Below, piece by piece: positions 24,565-36,896 of a stretch of DNA of 64,000 nucleotides. Location of the stretch: contig NW_020312492.1 in NCBI RefSeq assembly GCF_002999335.1, forward strand, positions 124,001 through 188,000, in the 5' to 3' direction. The stretch is from Cyclospora cayetanensis. Taxonomy: Eukaryota > Apicomplexa > Conoidasida > Eucoccidiorida > Eimeriidae. The notes under the pieces are model-generated. The model saw nothing but the letters and a program-made list of their open reading frames with translations, had not been told where the DNA came from and searched no databases. Each line of letters opens with the position of its first letter. The stretch's first letter is position 1. The position numbers and the translations under genes are program-made.

Positions 24565-25253
24565 TATGCGAGATAATGGGGTATCCGTGACGCCTACACA
24601 CCCTAGAAATGCGAAAAGGGGGCGCGCCACTTGCGAGAAGGCTCCCAAGATCTGATGTGTAAATCCAGCCGGTAGAAAAGCTTTAGACGATGGTGAAACC
24701 GGATATTTCGCTTTTCGAGGTCTATAGGCTGCTCGCACTCGCAAGCTGCGAGCTGCGCGAAACAATACGTGTGCTGCCTCTAATGAACCCTCAGTTATTC
24801 TTCCGTTTCAGCTTTGCATTTTATCATAAAATGAGCCTTAGAAGATGTATAGACGCGGGAACCCCCCCTAAGGCGATGCCGAACCGTTGGGGCTGTATGC
24901 CTTCGGAGGAGTGATGGCAGTACCGACCGGCACAACAATATCGTTCTTTTTGGTTGACTGATTTTGCATGAAAATTGCTTATGGCTATAGATCTATGATA
25001 CGCGGTTCTGTGCTGATTCCCCGCAGCACGCACAGTGGCCAGCCCTCTCTTTTCTTTGGCTCTAAGACCATTGCCGAGCACGTACGTATTAGTTGTCTCT
25101 GGATATCAGATTTCGAGGGAGCACAGCAAACTTCAAGCCTTAGCCACTAGCCCTACTGGACTGTGCAGACATCGTAAATGCGAGCGTCTCCAGCACGCAT
25201 GGAGGGCACGGAGCTACAGATGTCTTTCAAGATTTAGGCTATTGGGTTTGCAA
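24565..25253. promoter_or_regulatory. Shared 5' region of divergent IF1-like gene and FIS1
   Basis: The two start codons face away from each other, 690 bases apart, so both promoters should lie here. No motif I can name. Assignment is from gene order. Confidence 0.4.
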
Positions 25254-26951
25254 ATGAAGATGGAGGGGCCCCCAGGGTTGGACTTGCACGAGGAGACCGA
25301 GGCCCTGAGGGCTCAGTATCTGCAGGTGAAGCCGCAGCACCTCTCTATGCCATAGCCTTTTTAACAATCCTTAGAATTTCCTCTCATCAACAGCGCCGTT
25401 CCAGTCTTCCCTATCATTACGGGAAGCCCTTTTTTAGCCCTTAAGGATGGCGTAATATATCAGCGGAATGCTGGTGTTGTCGCCGTATACGTGGGGCCTG
25501 GGTACAGGCATGTCGACGAATGTAAAGGTTCAGAAGCAGCATGTGTGTTCAAGTGCTCATAAGTTTGCAGATATGCTGCTGTAGAATTGTGCATATCTCC
25601 TTTTGGGTGCATTGTGGCTGCGCAATAGGGATGGGTGCTTTCGCCGCAAATTAATTGGTAGATGCACAGACCATTATTTCTTGATACCCTAGCCAGATCG
25701 CCGCATATTATCACGTAAAGTTTTGCGTTTTGTTGTGCCTTGGGGTGGCTATATACAGCAACTGGAGAAGGGCATGCTCTTCCCAAAACTGCAGTTTGAG
25801 CTTGCCTCTCTGCTTAGCTGCTCCCCAAGGAAGGCGAACCTCCGTGAAGCCACAGATCTCCTCACAGAGCTTTTGGATATTGGATTTTCAAGGTGATGAC
25901 GGCGAATTTTTTCCACTCAGGGAGAAAGGGTCGCTGTGGCTTTTAGGGAGACCTTGGGGAACTGCACAATTCACCCAAGGGATCCGGCATAAAGGTTTAC
26001 TCTTGGTTTCAACGATTTTGAATGGAGGGTTAAGGGTTTGTGTTCGCAGAACGGATTGCCTTTTTCAGCTGGCCTTAGTGCATCTGAAGCTTGGGGAATA
26101 CTCCCTAGCAAAGCGCAGAGTTGAAACTCTCCTAAGGATGGTACGCCAAACACGAAATCACGAAATCGAAGCTATTCAGGACCCTATAATGTGTGTAGTG
26201 CTGCTGGCGAGATTTACGCATAGATGCCGTCGTGTGGATGTTTGGAATCAAGGCTCAGTGGCTTGGATTAAGGTACAGGGGTTGGTTGGAATCAAGGTAG
26301 AGGGGTTGGTTGGAATTAAGGCGTAAAATTTGGCTGGAAGTAAGGTCTGCAACGTGTTTTTTGTGAGTTCAGGAGCCCCGCAATTTATCTGCTCTCTCTC
26401 TACACAGCCTTATCCTCGACCGCGCATCTCATGGTAAACCCCCCAGGATTAGAGGATGAACGCCAGCGCTTGAATTTCACCGTCTGGATATTGGGTTTAC
26501 ACTTGTTGGGTGTTTGTACAGACGGCGTGATCGGCTCGTTACTTATCGGTGTACTAGCAGGTATGGGAGCCCGGCAGAGACCCCCTATGTCGCATCCTAC
26601 ACATTGGTCCCCGCAGTTCAGCACTTAAACGGTGAAAAGGCTGATATCTCTTAAGCTAAAGATCTTTGAACCTCATTTGTTCTGGCTGTTGTCCGACGTG
26701 AAAAGTGAGGGCTGTTCTGTGGAAACTTGAATACGCCCCTTAGGGTGCAGTGTTGGGGAAATGCCGCATCGGCATTTCCCCTCAACACCTTTTCGTGTGA
26801 CAGCCACCCAAACTCCCGTCTCCGTGGCTATTCATCTAGAGAGAGGCTTTTGTTGTGGAGTCCTACGGTTGTCAGCTTGCTTGTCTTGCGTTACCACTAC
26901 ACAGGAGGCGCCCTGCTCTATTTGCTGAAACGCTACCACTGGCACTCTTAG
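25254..26951 (+). CDS. FIS1: Mitochondrial fission 1 protein (tail-anchored TPR-like receptor)
   Basis: Outer-membrane adaptor for division of mitochondria; cytosolic TPR-like bundle with a C-terminal anchor. Six exons: 25254-25325, 25795-25892, 26050-26140, 26373-26433, 26522-26560 and 26905-26951; phases agree, 135 residues plus stop (human has 152). Exon 2 gives FELASLLSCSP and LLTELLDIGF, matching the family's FEYAWCLVRS and LLEELL. Exon 3 gives the TPR-like CLFQLALVHLKLGEYSLAKR, and exon 4 EPRNLSALSLHSLI. Exons 5-6 make the anchor DGVIGSLLIGVLAG plus GALLYLL, ending KRYHWHS: a membrane span followed by basic residues, as in tail-anchored proteins. The open frame past exon 5 (ARQRPPMSH) is intron. 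The N-terminal arm is shorter than in animals; a second ATG lies at 25260. Confidence 0.88.
26240..26345. repeat. Minisatellite in FIS1 intron 3
   Basis: Three to four units of about 24 bases, consensus TTGGTTGGAATCAAGGTAGAGG, with drifting copies at both ends. Wholly inside the intron 26141-26372. Confidence 0.85.
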
Positions 26952-27668
26952 CTCTGCGTCGCGGGTGGACCTTGGGATTCTCGACTCTTGGGGCCCCCAG
27001 GGTTCTCACCCGTGTTGGAGGCCCTATGGCCAGTTTTTGGTGACAATATGGAGCTGCGATTTCCTCAGGTCCTTAAGGATTTTCTGTTTTGTTTGACAGC
27101 GTGTGGGTGCCTTTAGGGGGATCTTAAGACTACGGGTACTAGTGTAAAGCTCGAGTCATTTGGTTCTAGAAAATCCACTTACACTACTACACTTAAGTAC
27201 CCCTGCTTAGTATTTGCAATCAGTCTGCTCCATTGGACACCCACGTAACGAAACTGTAGCTTCCACCCCAGAACACCACGGCTCCCCCCCTCTCTCAAGG
27301 CGTACAGGGGCTTAGGGCCTCGGCAACGAAAACTGAGAAGGGTTCATCTGCCATCCTTGTAAATGTCTTTGGTTTGTAATATCAAAAAGTCTGCCAAGCT
27401 TTAGGAGTTTCAAGGGAAATAATGAAGGATGCAACAGAACGCCTCAGTGCCACTGCTCCACTGCAAATACTCTTTGCGCTATACGTGCATCAGGCGGTGT
27501 TCATGGAACTCAGCAGCCATTGAACCCAAGCGAATGGCACAAAAAGACCCATACGGATTTACCGCAGCATTTCACAAATGGCTCCACACCCCTATGGCTT
27601 TGGTTGCCGGGACAGTTGTTAGTGCAGCCTCTGCTGTAGCAGAACCATCTTCTCACTTTTACTCCCAT
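26952..27668. other. Intergenic, convergent 3' ends of FIS1 and HSP60
   Basis: FIS1 ends at 26951 and HSP60 ends at 27669 from the other side. The stretch has G-rich palindrome GGGGCCCCCAG at about 26990. No coding signal; the frame at 27429-27707 has no motif. Confidence 0.5.
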
Positions 27669-30600
27669 TTAGAACATGCCTCCCATGGGCATGCCTCCCG
27701 CAGCTGACGGGGCTGCATCAGCGTTCGCTCGCGGTTCGGGTGCATCGACCACTGCTGCCTCGGTGGTTGCCATCAAAGAGGCGACAGAGGAGGCGTCACT
27801 GAGCGCTGTTTTCACAACTTTTGTTGGGTCGATGATGCCTGAAGAGGGACACAGGCGAACCTCACAGCAATACTTCAAAGTAACAAATGGGGAATAATTC
27901 ATCCAAAAAGTGGGAAAAAGTAAGGTCGCCCCTGGTTCCCATCAAGAAGAATTCCAAGTCCTGTCGAATGCATACTTGTACACAACTGACCTGCGTCGAT
28001 CATGTTGACATATTCTCCCGTTTGAGCGTTAAACCCGAGGTTGGTGTCGTTGTGCCTCAGGAGGTTTCCAACAACAACTGCTCCCTCATGGCCAGCGTTG
28101 TCAGCAATGAGCTTGCATGGCACTTCGCAGGCCTTCTGCACAATCTGTATACCGACCCGCTGTTCAGCGTTATCGACCTTCAAGTCCTTCAGGCCCTGAT
28201 GACACAGGTTAGGAGCAGAGCAACCCCAAACACTCAGAATGGGCGACAAGAGGCTACCGATACTATATACGTTCACAGCAAGGGAAGACGTGGGAGAAAA
28301 AGGTTCACAGAAAAGCCAGAAAACAGAGAGGATACAGGCTAGTAAAAGTGAAGGATGCAGACGCGCGTGTACAAATAAGGATACACAAAAAAAAGATGAA
28401 AGTTTTTCAGTTCCCGCTGCTGCTGCTACTATCGCTGCTGCGCTAACCCAGTCCAGCTACTCGCATGCATTTGCGGCATCAGGGGCAGCTCGCTGATAAG
28501 ACTAACTTGGGAAGCATATAGGAGTGCCACGCCTCCCCCTGGCACAATGCCCTCCTCAACAGCTGCCCTTGTAGCACAAAGTGCATCTTGGATTCTATCC
28601 TTCGCTTCTCCCACTGCAACTTCCGAGGCCCCTCCAACCTTGATTACTGCAACACCGCCAGTTAAGCGAGCTAGTCGCTCCTGAAGCTTCTCCTTTTCGT
28701 ATTCTGGACCACAAGGCAGACAAGTCGAACGAGAGTAGGGTAGAGTAAAAGAAATGTGAACAAGCACACGGGAGTGAGCAACAAATACACTGAACAAACA
28801 GCGGGTTTGTGCACTGGCTGATGCTTACCTGAATTTGTTTGCTGAATGAGTGTCCGTAGCTGGTCACACCTCTCCGCAATTTCTGCCTTGTCGCCTTTGC
28901 CCTCCATCATCAGAGTCGAGTCTTTCGTCACCACGACGCTCTTGGCCTACAGCACCAAATGTAACCGATCCAATAATCCAGGTGCAGAAACTAAGGACGG
29001 GCTATCAGGTAGTCACCAGCACAAATGCATGAGGAGGCATCTACTGTTGCACTGCCTCATTCTAGGAACAACTTGACTTCTGCCTTCCCAGACATTCCTT
29101 TTACCATTACTTCTATCCTCATTCCCTACTTCGTAACATTAGTCATAAAAATTATATCGAGCTCCTTCTGTTGCACTGACCTTTCCCAGCATCGCCACAA
29201 CATCTGCTTTCTCATCAGCCAGGGATGGAGTGTCATCGCTCAAGACCTAATACGCATGAGCGGCAGAGGAAACTTGCACACCGGATATATCAGTAGGTGA
29301 ACTATGAATAGAGCACTGAGACACACGCAGGGTTCAGAAGCTTACCTTCCCGCCTGTAAGAGTCGCCAGATCGTACAACTGCGCCTTCCTGCCCTCCCCA
29401 AAGCCTGGGGCTTTCACGGCACATACACGGAGGCCAAGGCGCAATTTGTTAACCACCAGTGTGGCCAGCGCCTCACTACGAACACAACGAAACAGGAAAA
29501 CTCATAAGCAAGAGCGTATGAGAAACAGGAATGCAGTAATGCACTAGTAGGCTACATAACGAGGGAAGGAATACACAAATGGAAGCGCGTCCACAACACC
29601 TAACGAAGTAATTTGTGTACCTCTCCACGTCCTCTGCAACAATAAGAAGCGCCGCCTGGTTTTGCAGGATGAATTCGAGGGCTGGCAGCAGCTGCTGTAT
29701 TTGTGAAAGCCTCTTATCCACCAATAGGACATAGGGGGCCTCAAGTTCCACTTTTTGTTCCTTTGTATTCGTAATGAAATACGGGCTCAAATATCCCCTG
29801 TCAAACCTTAAGCCCTCAACAACATCTAGCGCATGTTGGAACGCTTTTCCTTCTGCTACTGTAATAGTGCCTTCCCTTCCGACCCTCTTCATTGCCTCGC
29901 CAATAAGGTTTCCAACTTGAGCATCTCCATTGGCGCTAATAGTTGCAACTGACACGATCTCTTCCGTAGTCGAGATCTCTTTCCGAGAAGCAGAGAGGGC
30001 AGACAGGACTGAATCGACGGCCAGGTGGATGCCTACAAAGGAGCAGGGAGACAGACAAGCATAGAGGAACAATAGTGGGGAAGACTGAGAGGAATATGGC
30101 TGCACATTAGCACTGTGGCAAGACATCCGCGTAAAAACAGGCACACATTTCCTGTTGTATACGTTCTAGGCAGCCAAGGAAACTAGCCCACTCTTCCTGT
30201 TCCAAGCTAGATATTACCCCTTAAGTGCTCGACGGAACACCATATTACACATCATCTGTACACAGGCGGGTGTCACCTCTGAGAACATCCATAGGGTTCA
30301 TCCCGGCGTCAATTGCTTTGCAGCCTTCCTTGAAAATGGACCGTCCGAGGATTGTTGCTGTTGTTGTACCGTCGCCAGCAATATCGTTTGTTGTAGCCGC
30401 CACCTGCTTGAGCAGCTGAGCCCCGAGGTTTTCCGTTTTGTTTGGGAGCTCAATAGACTTCGCAACTGTCACTCCATCTTTTGTTATCTTAGGAGAGCCA
30501 AACGGCTGGGCAATGACAACATTGCGGCCTTTCGGGCCTAGCGTCACACCGACCGCGTCGGCGAGACGATTACAGCCTGAGGTTTCAAGCATGCGCACCA

Positions 30601-31075
30601 CGTTGAACAAGCAGGCATGGGTATCAACAGACTTGCAGCCTTAAAGCCGTACGCGCATAATGTGCCAACCATCTTGGGCATGTTAAAACACACCATAGCA
30701 ATTCATAGCAGCCGAACAGTACACAGGCAAATACCCTATTTTGGTAGCACACAAAGGCAGCAAGTGAGGCAAAGAAGACCGGGTCCTATGATCAGATGCA
30801 TCACACACTTTTTGTCGGTATGCAGAATTCCTCTATGGCGACAGAATACGGAGGGGCCAAGCAAACGGCTAAGATTGGGGACGAGAACGGAAGAACACCA
30901 AAAGCAAGGCACTACGGCACTCACCAGCAAGCATCTGCATGCGTGCATCTGAGCCGAAACGAATCTCTTTCGAAACATTTCTTTTTTGCTGCATTTGCGT
31001 TAACGAAGCCGCTGCTACTCCTGCTGCTCTGCTGCCGCTTCGAGCGGCTACCGCAGCCGACGATGCCAACAACAT
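27669..31075 (-). CDS. HSP60: Mitochondrial chaperonin HSP60 (group I, GroEL type)
   Basis: ATP-driven folding chaperonin of the mitochondrial matrix, working with HSP10. Nine exons: 31075-30925, 30576-30277, 30032-29621, 29475-29346, 29246-29181, 28946-28829, 28703-28507, 28195-27991 and 27838-27669. All introns are GT-AG, phases agree, 582 residues plus stop (human 573). Residues 1-35 ([19 protein letters not shown]...) form an Arg/Ala/Ser-rich targeting peptide. Motifs in order: [25 protein letters not shown], the nucleotide loop [10 protein letters not shown] with its catalytic-type Asp, [37 protein letters not shown], and the tail GGMPMGGMF. The apical segment after GFGEGRK ([16 protein letters not shown]) is more diverged than the rest, which is common. 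No frameshift or missing key residue. It lacks the Gln/Ala runs of its neighbours. Confidence 0.97.
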
Positions 31076-31775
31076 CTTCCGAAAGTTTGGAATTTAAAGG
31101 CTGTGGTCTGGGGTTTGAGGTTTCCAGTATGCAGACTAGAGTCTTCGCACGAACACTCTCATACAAAAAAGCAGTCCCCAAAATCGAGACAGCTCAGCCG
31201 CTGCTCGGGCAGCGGGGCTGTTCCCCACGGGCCCCACAGTTCGGTTTGGCAGAGCGTCCACATAGCTCAAGCTTAGCCGCACCCTCGGACAAGGCAAATA
31301 AAACATATATTTACTTTATTGAATTCTCTTAATGCGTCAACTAGCACAAGCCGTGAAGAAGACCAAGCGCTGCAAGAGGAGCTCTGCACATGCGGTTTGC
31401 TGACCCACAGAAAATAGCTGGGATGAACATTTACCAGTGCACGGTTCTTCGATCAACAAAAGATAAGACGAAAATTAAATGCAATGTTTCGGGTGATGGC
31501 ATTTTAGCTGCGTAATTCGGAGCTCTACACGTGAGGTTATGGGTTGAGTGGCTGCGTACTCAATAGGGGTAACCTGATCAAACGTCAGGCTCCACTAAAT
31601 AAGTCAAACTACAGTACTTGTAAGCAAATCAGATTGACGAAGAACTTCTAGCACAGTTCAGCGCTTTGGTACCCCAGCTGTTTCGGGATAAGGTTAACAC
31701 CGAACTTGTAGCGGCCGTGTTGCACTAGCTTGCTGAGCTACACTTTAGCGCCTTCTCATACACATATTGTTTCTA
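31076..31775. other. 5' flank of HSP60, otherwise no gene
   Basis: Should contain the HSP60 promoter. I see no clear heat-shock-element array. The plus-strand frame 30796-31332 is antisense to HSP60 exon 1 and is a shadow. Confidence 0.4.
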
Positions 31776-31779
31776 ACAG

Positions 31780-31990
31780 AAAAATTGGCAAAGAATTGGT
31801 TATTTGCTTTGTCTTTTCATGTTAGATCTTACTTGGAGAGTAATCCTTGCACACTACAAGAAGACTCCACTTGGTGTGCGTGTGTGTTGGAGGCTCTCTG
31901 CAGCTAGATGTGAATGCGTCAAGCGCTTAGAGGTGGCAGCTACGCGCAATCTAGCTGCCTTTCTTTGCTGATACGTGCGAGCAAGAAAAA
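31780..31990 (-). repeat. Copy R4 of dispersed hairpin repeat
   Basis: Reverse copy: AAAAATTGGCAAAGAATTGG tail block, then GTGTGCGTGTGTGTTGG, TGCGTCAAGCGCTTAGAGG, GGCAGCTACGCGCAATCTAG and a GGGGG-containing end. The blocks are in the order expected from copies R1 and R10. Confidence 0.5.
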
Positions 31991-32539
31991 GGGGGATAAC
32001 TTCCAGGAGATAATCAATAACTTCAATTAGGCCTGGATCGAGTCTAGAGTTACTGCACCGGGTGTACAAATCCTCCCGTACCCGCGTTTCCTGATTATTA
32101 GAGTGCTGTTCTTATTAACAGATGATAGTGACGTAAGGGGGGGTTCGCTTCTCTCGTCTATCAGACAAAAGGTTTCCAAAGCATCCAACTATTGCCTATG
32201 ACTTTCAACGCTTCACCAAAACCAAGCAGCGGTATCTAGAGTAGGGGAAACTATTTTTTGCCGCTTGGCAGGGCGTGGAAAAATGCTGGCAGTATGTGTG
32301 TGGGCTTTACTTCTATGTCCAGTCAAATCACCATTCCTGGATGTAGCTTACAAAGAACTCTCAAAACTTTAAGAATCCTAGAAGTGTTTGATGGCTTGAC
32401 GGCTCCTGCAGCACGGATTTACAATGAAGTATATCAAGGGCATCACCAACTGGGTCGCTGGCACGTTCTTGGCATTCTGACCACGTCACTATTGTGCATC
32501 ACAGCTTGTGTTGCTTGTGTTGATTGATGGTTTCCATCA

Positions 32540-33800
32540 AAAGCCCGTGTGCTTGGACAACTATATATTCGCTTTTATTACCATAATCAAGACAGGGAAA
32601 TACGTGAAGCACTTCTCCTTTGGGAATGGCTTGGTGTGATTCAAAGAAAGCGGGGAGTCCTTCGTTTGCACCTCCCAAATTTGTTCTGCAGTGTCACCTT
32701 TCACACAGCACGTGACCACATTCTTGCGGGTCACGGTATGTTTGCCCTGCAGTGGAAAAGCCCTTAAGGTTGGCCTTGCATGCCTCCTGCGGCATAGGAG
32801 CATGCACTGTCGTGCCCTATTTTTCAGTATAAGCCCCGCCATTCGTCGAAAAACGGCCTTTTCCACAGCTGTCTAGTTACTGGGAGGGTTTGATTTGATC
32901 TGACTTTGGACCTTATTTTTGGGCCACCGGAAGGCAAGGGCCAAGCGTTCATCTATATCGTTATCGACAGACTCGCCAAAATTCCCATTTTATCTGTTTT
33001 TCTAGCTCTTTTAGGGGTCGGAGAGTCAACCAATTATTCTTAACTGATGTATGGAAGCAATCACGGATGAGGATTCGAAGTGTGTTCTTGCTTTTCGGTG
33101 TGCCTTTCCACGCGCCTACACAATAACCATACATGACCGCTGTGAACCGTTCTGAGGCAGATGGGCAGCCAAAGAGGAACAGCTACAATTATTTGTCCCT
33201 TTTACAACTCCTTGCTAGAAGAATACCCAACGCATGGTTTGATATTATCCCCTGCGCGGCGTGGGCTATAAAACAACAATAAACGCGTCTATTCGCTATT
33301 ACCCCACATATCCGGGCTACATTAAAGAGCTCTCTCTTATCCCGGCTTGAATTTGATAATCCGGCCTCAGCAGACACCCATTCCAGCAAAAATACCCTGG
33401 AAACATCCTGCTAGTGCACGCAAATATAGTCTTAAAACCCGTCAGAGTCTAAGAATGAGATGGAAATATTTGGAGCCTGGAAATATAGTTTTGGCGGATT
33501 GGCAGATGCACCAGAGGTTTCATCAGGAAGAAGTTAACCGTCAGGTGGCTAGGGCCACTTGCAGTTTCCTCACGAATCAATGCTCCTATTTATTCGATAC
33601 GTTTCCTAAAAGTTGGGGGTGTCTCAGCACTGTCAATGTTGGCTTCCCAAGAAAATTCTAAAATTTGTATCTCGGGGCTTTGACGTGCAGGCACGGGATC
33701 CGAGTCAAAGCAGAAAACCCACAGGGAGTCGTGGAAGTGCTGGTGTTGGGGGCTATTGAGTGTACGTAACACAGTAGAGTAGAGTTCCCAGTGAAATAGT
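32540..33800 (+). mobile_element. Ty3/Gypsy relic C: integrase region, decayed
   Basis: Decayed integrase of a Ty3/Gypsy element, readable only by moving between frames. In order: an HHCC-like segment with HILAGHGMFAL and SCPIFQ (32715-32830); the start of the catalytic core FIYIVIDRLAKIP (about 32950-32990), aligning with the family's VVDRLTK block; SEADGQPKRN (33155-33185), matching HPQADGQTER; then FPKSWGCLSTVNVGF (33600-33650), matching the family's C-terminal segment; and GVVEVL near 33730, shared with the other two copies. Stops and frameshifts are many, so it is inactive. No gag, protease or RT was found upstream. Confidence 0.7.
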
Positions 33801-34629
33801 GTGAAAAAAGTCGATGTTAGTCATTGATGAAAGATCAGGTATACGGTTGGCTGCCTGGGGAAGAATTTAGACTCGATTTTGTTCGGAACGCTGAGTGCCG
33901 TGGAGAGTATACCAAAGCTTCTAGGAAAGTGTTTCTCCCCCACTCAGATTCTGACTGAAATACTCACATGTATCTATAAATAAAGCTTGAGAGGTTTCCC
34001 TTTATGACCATCAAGAGCTCTTCTAGGCTCAGAATCATGCGCGACTGCTCTCGGGTAAGCTGTCTCTACATTCTTGCTGATGACGTTTTGGGGATTTCGA
34101 CATCGACTGGGCTGCATGCACCGGCTGTTTCGCCATGTATATGTTGGCTTGTGAGGCGATGAGGCACTGCTGAACTAGTGCGTGTTTCTCCCTCAATAAC
34201 CTATTTTTCTGTTCTGTTTCCCCGTAGCAGGTGGCTCATACATCAAAGCGCTCCGACGGCAGCCGGTCGTTGCCTCGCCGCAGTCGTGTGGTTTAATCCT
34301 TTTTTTGTTAATTACTGCGTGTGTGTGTGTGTCTTTCTGCCCTTGATTTTCATGTTTCTGGTTGATGTGCACATTTTCTTCTCTCATTTACAATGTTATT
34401 CATTTTGCTGCTTGCCTGGGTAGTGGCAATAGGATGAGAAGCTTCCCAACGTCAAAACACGGAACACGTTGGCGTCCTTTAAAATGGAAGGTAAGAGACG
34501 CGGCGGCACACTTTGGCAACTTCTACACTAGTACTATTTAGCTAAGAATCAATGAAGAATACGGTAATTGATTTATCTTCTAGGGTATCATATTTAATCC
34601 AGAATACTGTTAGCTGCATACAAGAAGAC
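33801..34629. other. Gene-free stretch
   Basis: Nothing recognised. Includes a short (TG)n run at 34318-34332. Confidence 0.4.
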
Positions 34630-34740
34630 GCAATTCTAATGCGTGTGCCCTAGATCTTACGTGCAACGAGGTGTGAATGCTTGACATGCTCAGGCGGTGC
34701 CTCCACGTGCATTCCAGCTTTCCACTTTACGTCATCTTGG
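34630..34740 (-). repeat. Possible copy R5 of dispersed hairpin repeat (partial)
   Basis: Weak reverse match: GCGTGTGCCCTAGATCTTACG, GTGTGAATGCTTGACATGCTC, then GGCGGTGCCTCCACGTGCATTCCAGCT in family order. Half of the hairpin is lost. Confidence 0.35.
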
Positions 34741-36896
34741 AGACTCTAATGGGCAGCGGAAATAGGAAGCTCTTTTGATACATATTCCAAACTGTTTCCA
34801 TGGGATTGTGGTGAGTGTGGGATCATGTGTCTCCCTACGGATACCTTACAAATAGAGTGGCAAACAATAAGCCGTGCAAGGGTTCAGCAGGGTGGAGGCG
34901 CGAACCCGCCCATACTCCAGTCTTATATCAACGGCTAGATTGGCGGGTTCTTGGTGTCGCTGGATTGTTCTTCTTGCAAGCTGTGAATAATTGCCACATG
35001 GCTGCCTATCCATCGGACGAGATTCAAGAAATAGATATGTTTTAGATTCATGAAGCATACGCTAATTTTAGCTACTTGTAGTGTTGTAAAGGATGGAGAT
35101 ATTCCGCCCTTCTCACAATCTTCCCTAAACTTACGGGCTTGAGATTTCGCCTCCAGCCGTGGAAGCTATGGCACAAAAGGCACGTCCATTGACTGGTTCT
35201 TCTCCAAAGCTTGTGCTGCAGCTTTCTTCTCTCCGCCTTGCCTGAAGAAGCGAAGTGTCCTCAAATCTCACTAAAAAAAACAAAGCAGAAAGGCTCTGGA
35301 CAATGACAATTCCAGCCGATATAATTCTTTATTCTGCATAATGGACCCGGAAAGCCTAAGCAGAAAACCCCTGTCAGCTGAAAGAGGGTCCGAGAAAAAG
35401 GTTCTTTCACCGATAAGGCTTAAGGTAGAAAGCAAAAGGGCTGTATCCAGGATAAAACCGCTGCTGGGCTCATGAGACAGATTGCAGCTTCATTGTTTAC
35501 AGATCATGAGAGTTTGGTGAAGTGAGCTTGGGGCGAGTGGAGAACTGCCTTTCAAACTTCAAGACTGTCCAATAGAAAAGTCAAGGTAAATATGCAAACG
35601 TAGCACAATATAGCCCCCCCGTTCTCCCCTTATTCCTAAAAGTCGAAGTAATAGTAGAGGTAACGCATACCACAGCACAGTAAGACCAAAATTTTGCTAC
35701 CCCTCATGGGCTGGGAAAAGCTTGCGATCCAAGCGGTAATTCCCCGAGTCTGCGTGGTAGGAAGCATAGCAGATGCATGTTCGTCGCTTACTAGGGGAAG
35801 GCGCCGGAAATCAAAAGGTACAAAACGGAAAACAGCAAAGCATGTATACTGGAGCCTTGTTAGATAAACCCGGGCAGTTCCTGTGTCCTTCGCCTCTACG
35901 AGACGCACTGGGCTATGTCGCAGTCGGATATACGCTGCACGTGTTGCCACTGGGAGGCATTACTGCTGCTGTTGCTGCAGCGAGATCAGGCCCCATATCC
36001 ACCAACTAACGCTCGCTATTTGGTACACTGAGAAACAGAATCGTGGGCACGTGAAACCGCAATAGCACAGCTGTAATCACTGCAGAAGAAGCAAAATGCT
36101 GGTGTGGTCAATGCCTAGAGGCCCCCAACGTATCTTGTTGACACTATCATGAGGACTCCAGCTGCATAGCTGGCAAAGTCCGGGGCGAACGAGTCCTCTT
36201 ATATTCAATGAAGGTGCAGCGTACCTGCGAGGCACGTGTATCAAAACTCAAACCTTGCTGTTATGACCTAGGGGATGGGGCCTGTAGCAAGAGACCCTGA
36301 GTGTTTGGTCTCTTCAGCTTGTAAAATTTCGAGTCAAAGAACACAGCAACCTCGAAATTGATTAAAGTTGGGTCAGTGCTTGCATAACTCTGTGAGGGGG
36401 GCCCTTGTGGGCCCTTAGAAACCACGGACTCAGGCCCAGGCTTCGTCGGACACCGACAGAGGTGCGTTCAAGTAAGAGTTTTGGAGAGAATAGACTTATT
36501 TTCGCGCTATTTTTTACTGAAATAATCGTATGGTTTTCCCTAAAAGGGAACTTGCAGAAGAATACAGAAAGGGAGGGGTAGTGCTGCTGCCTCAAGGTGT
36601 CGTGGTGCTAGTATTGCTGCAGCGGGTGCTTGCTGCTTTGTCTTTTGTATCCTTTGATCAAGCTGCGAAGTATTAATCCTGCTGGCAAGCAAGGCTAAGG
36701 TTTTCCGGTGCCGTACGCTAAGTACTGTGTTGCCTCTGCAACCCAACCAACCAACGGTACCAGCAGCAGGCAGCAACAGTTTTCTTCGAGTGAAAATCCA
36801 CTAAAGGCTAAAAAAAGTAACGATATCACCACTAGCAAGAAGTACAGCATCACTACTAGGAAGTTTCGCGGCAGCTGGAAAACAGATTGCGGGGAA
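34741..36896. other. Gene-free stretch upstream of PDCD5
   Basis: No supported gene. A long frame at 36708-36968 is open upstream of the PDCD5 ATG, but its N-terminal part shows no conservation and is probably 5' untranslated. Confidence 0.4.

Noticed and set aside
28239..28496. Plus-strand frames across HSP60 introns
   Set aside because: Antisense to a gene whose nine exons are fixed by homology and phase.
34880..34960. tRNA-like GGCGGGTTCGCGCC on the minus strand
   Set aside because: The T-arm stem has a mismatch and no acceptor, D or anticodon arm could be placed around it.
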